From: Albula goreensis
Taxonomy: Eukaryota > Chordata > Actinopteri > Albuliformes > Albulidae
Length of the DNA: 64,000 bases
Direction of reading: 5' to 3'
NCBI GenBank assembly: GCA_022829145.1
Contig: CM040748.1
Location: 25,180,501-25,244,500, forward strand
Part shown: piece by piece, positions 58,168-64,000 of the stretch
Position numbering within the stretch: the stretch's first letter is position 1
Layout: every line of letters begins with the position of its first letter
The notes under the pieces: generated by a model
What the model was told of the DNA's origin: nothing
The model's input: the letters and a program-made list of their open reading frames with translations, nothing else
Database searches by the model: none
Made by a program: the position numbers and the translations under genes

Positions 58168-60455
58168 GTATCCTTTGTATACGTGTTTTTTTCAGTTAAG
58201 TAACTTAGGTTTGTCCCCCGAACGATAAAAGCACGGCCGAGCACAATTAAGGCAGGCCGCCATTATCGGTAGCTCTGTGGACAAAGACCGATAAAAGGCT
58301 CTATTTGTTAGAGTTCAACTTTTCGCATGTAAGTGTAGTTCCCTCTAAAATCTCTGTGAATATTTGCTCACAGATTTAGCTCTCGAGATGCCTAGAAGAT
58401 AAAGGTAAACAAGGTAGTTTAATGGCTAACAAACCAAGCGGGCCTGCCCTACATTAGTCTTATTAAATCCGGAGTTGACAAGGATTCATCAGATTGCGTA
58501 ATACTTGAAGTGTTTGTTATTGTTAGCAAGCCGACTAGCTGGGTTGGTTGGTGCACATGGGTTTCAAAATCGCCTGATAAATTCTTGAATCCGAATTGCA
58601 TGTGAGCTAACCATGAGCGCATTTTGCTGTGTTGGAAGCGCTTAACTACATGCTTATGTTAGATGTATGCAAGTTAGTATATCCAAAATGATGTCCATCT
58701 TCAGTTATTGTGAGGGCCAGGCACTTGATGGGATTGCACTTGGTGAATTATCCTAAGATATTTATAAGATAATCTTGCACGCATAATTCCTTTACTGAAA
58801 TGTTTCAGGTACTGCAACAGAGATTTCGATGATGAAAAAATTCTCATCCAGCACCAGAAAGCAAAACATTTTAAATGTCACATATGTCATAAAAAGCTCT
58901 ACACAGGTCCAGGTTTAGCTATCCACTGTATGCAGGTAAGGGGATTATTATTATTTTTTTAAATCACATATCAAATCACATGTGGTACTGCTTAACCTGG
59001 TATTCTTCACTTTGTATCTTACATATGTTAATTTTCCAGGTTCATAAAGAAACGATAGATGGTGTTCCAAATGCCATACCTGGGAGGACAGACATAGAAT
59101 TGGAGATCTATGGTATGGAGGGTATTCCAGAGAAAGACATGGAAGAGAGACGGAGAGTGCTTGAACAAAAAACACAAGGTATTAGTCTTAATGCTGGAAT
59201 GATTGTGTTCCTTTCAGAAGCCAGTCATAGAACAACAATGCTCTGCAGAATGAAAATATGATGTACACTCTTACAAAGTGTGGGGGGGGGGGGTGGCAAA
59301 AGTACATTTGTAAACTGTAGTGCAGACAGGGAAAAGATGGATTGTATCTTAAAGAGGTTTCTGACATGTATGACTGTTTACCTGTATAGGTAATGTGGAA
59401 GTTGATATCTCATTTTTTTGTCTGTTAAAAAAGCAGAGAGTCAAAAAAAGAAACAGAACAGTCAAGAGGATTCGGATGAGTATGAGGAGGATGAAGAGCC
59501 AGGGACTTCATTCCAGCAGCCAGCCATGCAGCCCCAGACCGGCTTCATCCCCCCCATGACCCAACCAGGCATCCCCCCTGTGCCTGGGGCTCCAGGAATG
59601 CCCCCAGGGAGCTTCACAGGTGGGTGGAACCACAGGGCGGGTGCGCAACACACTGAGCACAGTGTAGATAAGTGTAGCCTCAGAGCCCAGATGGTGGAAG
59701 TGAGAAGCTCTCCGCGTTTGTGATGGACTAAGTGCAGCAATGATTGTCATGCTTCCGGCCCGAGGCATGGCATCTTAGGTGTTGCTCAGAACGCTGGTGT
59801 TAGAAGTGTGAGGTGTTTGAAATCAAACACCCAGTGCCTTACAGTTTTAAATTCAGCAGTTATAGATGAGCTGATGTGATTGGTTACGATTCAGTTATGT
59901 GCTGAAAGTGGGATTAGGTCCTTTCTCCAAACTGGTGGGAGGTCTCATAGCCTGGCTATCTGAGGCTATGCAGAGACTAATGCAGCTCTTGCTCCTGTCC
60001 CCTCATGCAGGAATGCCGCCAATGATGCCAGGAGTCCCACCGATGATGCCAGGGATGCCCCCTGTGATGCCAGGCATGCCTCCTGGGTAAAGCTGCCTTT
60101 TGGCATTTTGCAACTCATCCAGCCTGACTGCAAATGTACCAGTATAGCCTTTGGGGCCAGGCTGAAAGACTTATTAGTAGTTGTTAGTATATTTTATAAG
60201 TATTTGTTTTCTGGGTAACTTGACTGAAATGCCATCTCTCTGACAGCATGATGCCAATGGGTGGGATGATGCCACCCGGACCTGGAATGCCCCCTATGAT
60301 GCCAGGCATGCCACCTGGTGAGTTCTGCCTGGTTCCCTGCATGCCAGAAGGAAGCATCGCTTTTGGACTGTACCCTTATGTATGATTTCATGACTATCTG
60401 ATAATTATTAATCAAGCAGACGTAGTCTGCGCTCATCAGAGGCGGAAAGGTTGCA

Positions 60456-60554
<99 letters not shown>

Positions 60555-63413
60555 TTTTTGGAAACAAAGGTTTGCAATGATATTTGGACATTTCCTCCAT
60601 TGAAGTGTAAACCTCTCTGTGTGTTCTGTGGTGCTTTTCCAGGTATGCCTCCTCCAGTGGGTCATCGCCCGGGCATGTCCCCATTGGCCCAGGCCCCCCC
60701 AGTCACAGCTCCAGGGATGCTGAACAGGCCAGCTGTTCCTGCAGCCACGGCCCCAGCACCCCAGCCCAGCGTCACCAAGCCGCTGTTCCCTAGTGCCGGA
60801 CAGGTAGGCGCCCTGCAGCAGCATCACTTACTTGATCCACCCTGTGTCACCCTTCTGCCCCTGGAGTGTGAGAGGACTTTCCTGCACTCTACCCTTTGTC
60901 CATCGCCAGAGAGTAGCACATCAGGCTTAAGGGAGGCGCTTTTATAGAAAATTAGTTCCACTGGTGGACTTTCTTACATAGTTGACAAATAATTCAAGTG
61001 GATAGACTGTTTGGGTAAAAGAAAAAGATGCTGAAGTTTTGTGAGTGTAGTCTTCTCCCCTCTGTGCTTTTCCTTGCCATTGGTAAAATAATTCCAGGCA
61101 GCGTCAGTGCTACAGCTCCCTTTTCTTCTATTCTCTCCCTCCACCCAACTTCCTGAAATCTTCCTTCCCGTTCTGAAGGGGTTTTCACTCTTCTTTTTCT
61201 TTATGCTACAGATGGGGACTCGTGCTCCAAGTACAAGTACATCTTCACCAAGTGCAGACACTCTGTCAGCATCTGCTAAACCTCTGTTTCCTAGCACGGC
61301 ACAAGTACGCAGGCATTTGCAGAAACTTGTGAAATTACAACTTCACAAAAACAAAATGGCATGCAGATAGATGATTTAATTTTTTTTTTTAATCATGTAC
61401 TGCTTTCTGGAAATGTGCACATGGATATCAGAGGAGTGTGATTTTTGTAGTGAATAATGTAGTTTTCAATTGTTTATTTAAACTTGCTTCAGGTTCTAAC
61501 AGTCCCAAAGATGTGCTTTGTAGTGATTAGGCAGCACTCTGTGTGACTTGCTGCATGCCTGTGTGTGTGTATGGGTATTACAGTAACTACATATTTGCTA
61601 CAAATCTGTGTCTTGATTTACTCACCAAAATCACCACAGGCCGGTGTTTTTACCAAAAAAATTGACCCTATCATTGCACAGATTTGTATGATGACGCTCA
61701 GCTTTTTTAGGATTAATAGTGCTGTTGTACAAATTTGGTTTTAAAACTTGCAGGTTGCTTGAGTAGTGAAGCACGGCATGGCCATTATTTTGGCTTGTGT
61801 GCTTCCTGCACTGTGTTTGCATTTTCACTCAATGAACACTTCTCTTGGGTACATTGTTTGTTGGTAAATTGGTCTGCCATAAATAAAAATAGAGCAAATA
61901 GAGCATATCAACTGACATGCAAATTGCAACATACCACCAGTGACATGAAACAAAACCGATTTTATAAGGGATTGAAAATTGAGATGTAGAGATGTAGCAA
62001 CCTGGTGTATTTTTGACCATATTACTGATACTCATCAATTTACCAGCAAAAACTGGGTAATTTTTTTGTTTTAGGGTTAAGTTGCCAGTTTGCAGTTTTA
62101 TTTTTGGCTCACTGGTCCTCCTCCTCTGTGCAGGCTCAGCAGGCCGTATCGGGTCCGGTCGGCACTGATTTCAAACCTCTGAGCACGCCTGCCACATCGT
62201 CAGACCCCCCTAAAGTGACATTCCCAGCTTACACCCAGGCTACGGCCTCCACTGCTAACCCTTCCAGTAGCACTGTATCCAAACCCCCTGCTACTGTGAC
62301 AAGTAAGCCTCCCACCCTCACCACCACGAGTGCTACCAGTAAGTTGATCCACCCTGATGAGGATATCTCACTGGTAAGTTCTTTTAATTTCACTTTTTTC
62401 CCTTTTGACAGTAAGTAATGTGTAACCTGTCTGTAATGTTAGCGTCTAATTAATGCCTTATACGGGTAGCAGTATTAATGTCTGTGAATGTGTCATCTTG
62501 TTGTGCCCAGGTTTTTCCTTTTGTTGACACTCGGGAGCTACTTGCTATTGCCTAAACCTTCTCTTTGTCTCCTCCCCCTTCCTTTTTCCATTGACAGGAG
62601 GAAAGACGGGCCCAGTTGCCTAGGTACCAGCGTAATATTCCCAGGCCGGGACAGGCCCATATGGCTGTCCCGCCTGTGGGTCCAATGGGGGCCATGATGC
62701 CCCCACAGCAGGGAATGCCTCCCCAGCAGTCCGGTATGAGGCATCCCATGCATGGTATGTTTGAAGCACAAATTTACAGGACTCAATGTTAATCATGATG
62801 ATGTTACAATAACACACACATATTTCTTAATAATTAAATGGGTATTAAAAATGTTGAAATGCCAAATTCCAATATGAAATTAGGGACTTCAAACCGTGAG
62901 GCATATGGAATGAAGGAGCAACACTCACTCTGGTAGATCACACTGTAAACATTTCCAAAAATGTACTCAGTGGTCTTTGCTGTGTGTTACACTGTAAGTG
63001 ACCCCTATTATTTTACATAGTTTGTGAATTCTTGGAACAGGAAATACTATAGGTAGAGACCTTTTGGAGTGTTAAAGTCCAAGCTTGATGCAGTGGGTAC
63101 TCTGTAGATTATGTGCAAATGACAAAGCTAATTGGGCAAAATGGCTTGTTTTTGTTTATTCTTGATGTTTTTCCTACTCAGTCGTTTTCTTTTCATAGCA
63201 TGGTTTGTTGTACCTGTCAGTGATTCACTGTGGTTCTGTATGTACCCTGCAGGGCAGTATGGAGCCCCTCCCCAGGGCATGCCAGGCTACATGCCTGGAG
63301 GAATGCCTCCATATGGACAGGGCCCTCCCATGGTCCCCCCGTTTCAAGGGGGACCCCCCAGGCCACCCATGGGAATGAGGCCCCCTGTAATGTCTCAGGG
63401 TGGTCGATACTGA
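58127..63413 (+). CDS. znf207: Zinc finger protein 207 (BuGZ), Bub3-interacting spindle protein, eleven coding exons
   Basis: Eleven exons join in phase into 483 codons plus TGA, in the range of human ZNF207 isoforms (about 478-494). The N-terminus [20 protein letters not shown] carries two C2H2 fingers (C13-C16-H29-H34 and C37-C40-H53-H58). Next come [17 protein letters not shown], an acidic stretch ([12 protein letters not shown]), a Pro/Met/Gly low-complexity region (about 140-235), a Ser/Thr/Pro-rich region, and the GLEBS segment [19 protein letters not shown] (about 366-385). A Pro/Gly C-terminus ends in VMSQGGRY. The family binds microtubules through the N-terminus, binds and stabilises Bub3 through GLEBS, aids kinetochore loading in mitosis, and undergoes coacervation through the low-complexity region; it is nuclear/spindle-located and widely expressed. 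Everything needed for those activities is intact. The start ATG sits in aaaacATGG, a good Kozak context. Neighbour RHBDL3 on the same strand matches human 17q11.2. Confidence 0.97.
58809..58935 (+). CDS. znf207: ZNF207 coding exon 2 (zinc fingers)
   Basis: This is a 127-nt exon with acceptor gtttcag and donor gtaagg. It encodes [20 protein letters not shown] and the second finger [20 protein letters not shown], essentially identical to vertebrate ZNF207. Confidence 0.97.
59040..59178 (+). CDS. znf207: ZNF207 coding exon 3
   Basis: This is a 139-nt exon with acceptor ttttccag and donor gtatta. It encodes the last His of finger 2 (VHKE), [20 protein letters not shown] and the basic helix [13 protein letters not shown]. 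Confidence 0.97.
59434..59619 (+). CDS. znf207: ZNF207 coding exon 4
   Basis: This is a 186-nt exon with acceptor taaaaaag and donor gtgggt. It encodes [20 protein letters not shown], then the Pro-rich [20 protein letters not shown]. The acceptor has A-rich rather than pyrimidine-rich sequence immediately next to the AG, but the phase and homology are clear. Confidence 0.95.
60011..60086 (+). CDS. znf207: ZNF207 coding exon 5 (PGM repeats)
   Basis: This is a 76-nt exon with acceptor catgcag and donor gtaaag. It encodes repeated [20 protein letters not shown] units of the low-complexity region. Confidence 0.95.
60247..60317 (+). CDS. znf207: ZNF207 coding exon 6 (PGM repeats)
   Basis: This is a 71-nt exon with acceptor ctgacag and donor gtgagt. 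It encodes [20 protein letters not shown] and onward, continuing the low-complexity region. Confidence 0.95.
60458..60553. repeat. (TG)32 followed by (T)32
   Basis: This is a perfect TG run (60458-60521) directly followed by a T run (60522-60553) in ZNF207 intron 6, 90 nt before exon 7. His/Thr and Lys open frames on the minus strand are artefacts of this tract. Confidence 0.95.
60643..60803 (+). CDS. znf207: ZNF207 coding exon 7
   Basis: This is a 161-nt exon with acceptor ttttccag and donor gtaggc. It encodes [20 protein letters not shown] through [11 protein letters not shown] to KPLFPSAGQ, ending in phase 0. A (TG)32(T)32 tract lies about 90 nt upstream. Confidence 0.96.
61212..61304 (+). 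CDS. znf207: ZNF207 coding exon 8 (in-frame cassette candidate)
   Basis: This is a 93-nt exon, phase 0 to 0, with acceptor gctacag and donor gtacgc. It encodes [20 protein letters not shown] to KPLFPSTAQ. The end repeats the end of exon 7 (KPLFPSAGQ). Its symmetrical phase allows skipping. Confidence 0.95.
62134..62373 (+). CDS. znf207: ZNF207 coding exon 9 (GLEBS start)
   Basis: This is a 240-nt exon, phase 0 to 0, with acceptor ctgtgcag and donor gtaagt. It encodes [16 protein letters not shown], a Ser/Thr-rich stretch and [13 protein letters not shown], the first half of the Bub3-binding GLEBS motif. Confidence 0.97.
62598..62754 (+). CDS. znf207: ZNF207 coding exon 10 (GLEBS end)
   Basis: This is a 157-nt exon with acceptor attgacag and donor gtatgt. 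It starts [20 protein letters not shown], where the paired Glu (E379-E380) are the GLEBS residues known to matter for Bub3 contact in this family. Confidence 0.96.
63253..63413 (+). CDS. znf207: ZNF207 coding exon 11 (stop)
   Basis: This is a 161-nt coding part with acceptor ccctgcag. It encodes [20 protein letters not shown] through to [10 protein letters not shown] and TGA at 63411-63413, matching the human C-terminus. Confidence 0.97.
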
Positions 63414-64000
63414 AGCTCAGCCATCATCTCTTAATAGGTTTGGAGATTAAACCTTTTCTCATTTTTTGTTTCATTTCTTTTTTTTTTTTAAGTAGCCAGG
63501 CTAATGACAGTAAGTGAAGTGATGAGGAAGAGGGAAAAAATGTTGGGACGCATGGGACTTTTTTCTTTTTCTTTTTTTTGCATAAGTTTTTATTTAATCA
63601 AAACACCCAACTGTTTTTGCAATTGATACCTGTGTGGCTTTTTTCTCATGTTCCATTTAGGTTTTTAGAAGTGAAGTTTAGTAAATATGGTTCGTAATGT
63701 TTTGAAGGCCCTGGAGTAACATGAGCGTACCACCTTTATCAAGGCAAGTTTCTGTAAATACATTATTCTACTGAAGTGAGGCCTTCACAGCACTCTAGGT
63801 GCTGTTGGACTTCATGTCCCCAGCTTTGCTTGGTGAGGGCTTCAGATAACTGTTCCTACTGTTATGTGTCTAGCTTTGTTAATGCTGTTGCAGGGTTTAT
63901 TCAAAGGCCACAAAAGTAACTTAAGTGAATGATTTATGTACTGTTGTAAAAAAAAAAAAAAAAAAAAAAACAAAATAACAAAAAATAATTGTAATAAAAC
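63414..64000 (+). promoter_or_regulatory. znf207: ZNF207 3' UTR (runs to window end)
   Basis: This is AT-rich sequence after the TGA, with a 23-base A run (63948-63970). An AATAAA at 63993-63998 is the likely poly(A) signal or one of several; cleavage would fall just beyond the window. Confidence 0.65.

Larger units (their letters stand above)
58168..63252. other. ZNF207 introns
   Basis: There are ten short introns (about 100-830 nt). They contain a G-run (59281-59292), the (TG)n(T)n tract (60458-60553) and short T-runs. No other gene, RNA or mobile element is recognisable. Confidence 0.6.

Noticed and set aside
60194..60947. Minus-strand His/Thr/Lys frames and plus-strand Cys/Val/Phe frame at the TG/T tract
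   Set aside because: They are translations of a dinucleotide and homopolymer run. The plus-strand frame is coding only within ZNF207 exon 7.

Overview
The window is vertebrate nuclear DNA, most likely from a ray-finned (teleost-type) fish. It has small coding exons with GT-AG introns, long AT-rich introns, many TG/CA microsatellites, and several copies of a tRNA-derived SINE of the kind common in fish. All three genes supported here are on the + strand. Gene names rest on protein similarity recalled from memory; no database search was possible. Exon borders were placed by hand from splice signals, reading phase and family similarity.

Region 1 (1-7.7 kb): the last six coding exons of a gene whose start lies outside the window. 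They encode the second half of a PH-like domain, then a tail with four YxxP tyrosine motifs, two of them in a tandem duplication. It looks like a signalling adaptor, but I could not name it.

Region 2 (about 8.5-56.7 kb): RHBDL3, a rhomboid-family intramembrane serine protease with N-terminal EF-hands. Nine coding exons (407 codons plus stop) include a 24-nt microexon, followed by a 27.8-kb intron. The catalytic HxxxN, GxSG and C-terminal His motifs are all present. The introns hold SINEs, foldback elements, microsatellites and three minisatellites.

Region 3 (58.0 kb to the end): ZNF207 (BuGZ), eleven coding exons (483 codons plus stop), with two C2H2 zinc fingers, a Pro/Met/Gly-rich low-complexity region and the GLEBS (Bub3-binding) segment. 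Its 3' UTR reaches the window edge. RHBDL3 next to ZNF207 matches human 17q11.2, but human C17orf75, which sits between them, is absent here.

The most unusual features are in RHBDL3. Exon 6 lies between two unrelated minisatellites, a 43-bp unit spanning its own 3' splice site and a 44-bp unit spanning its own 5' splice site, so the gene carries ladders of decoy splice sites. The microexon has a TGCATG (RBFOX-type) motif 34 nt downstream, and the same intron holds a 27-bp minisatellite with 11 more TGCATG copies. A 41-bp segment of intron 2 has been copied about 1.15 kb away with an 11-bp target-site duplication.
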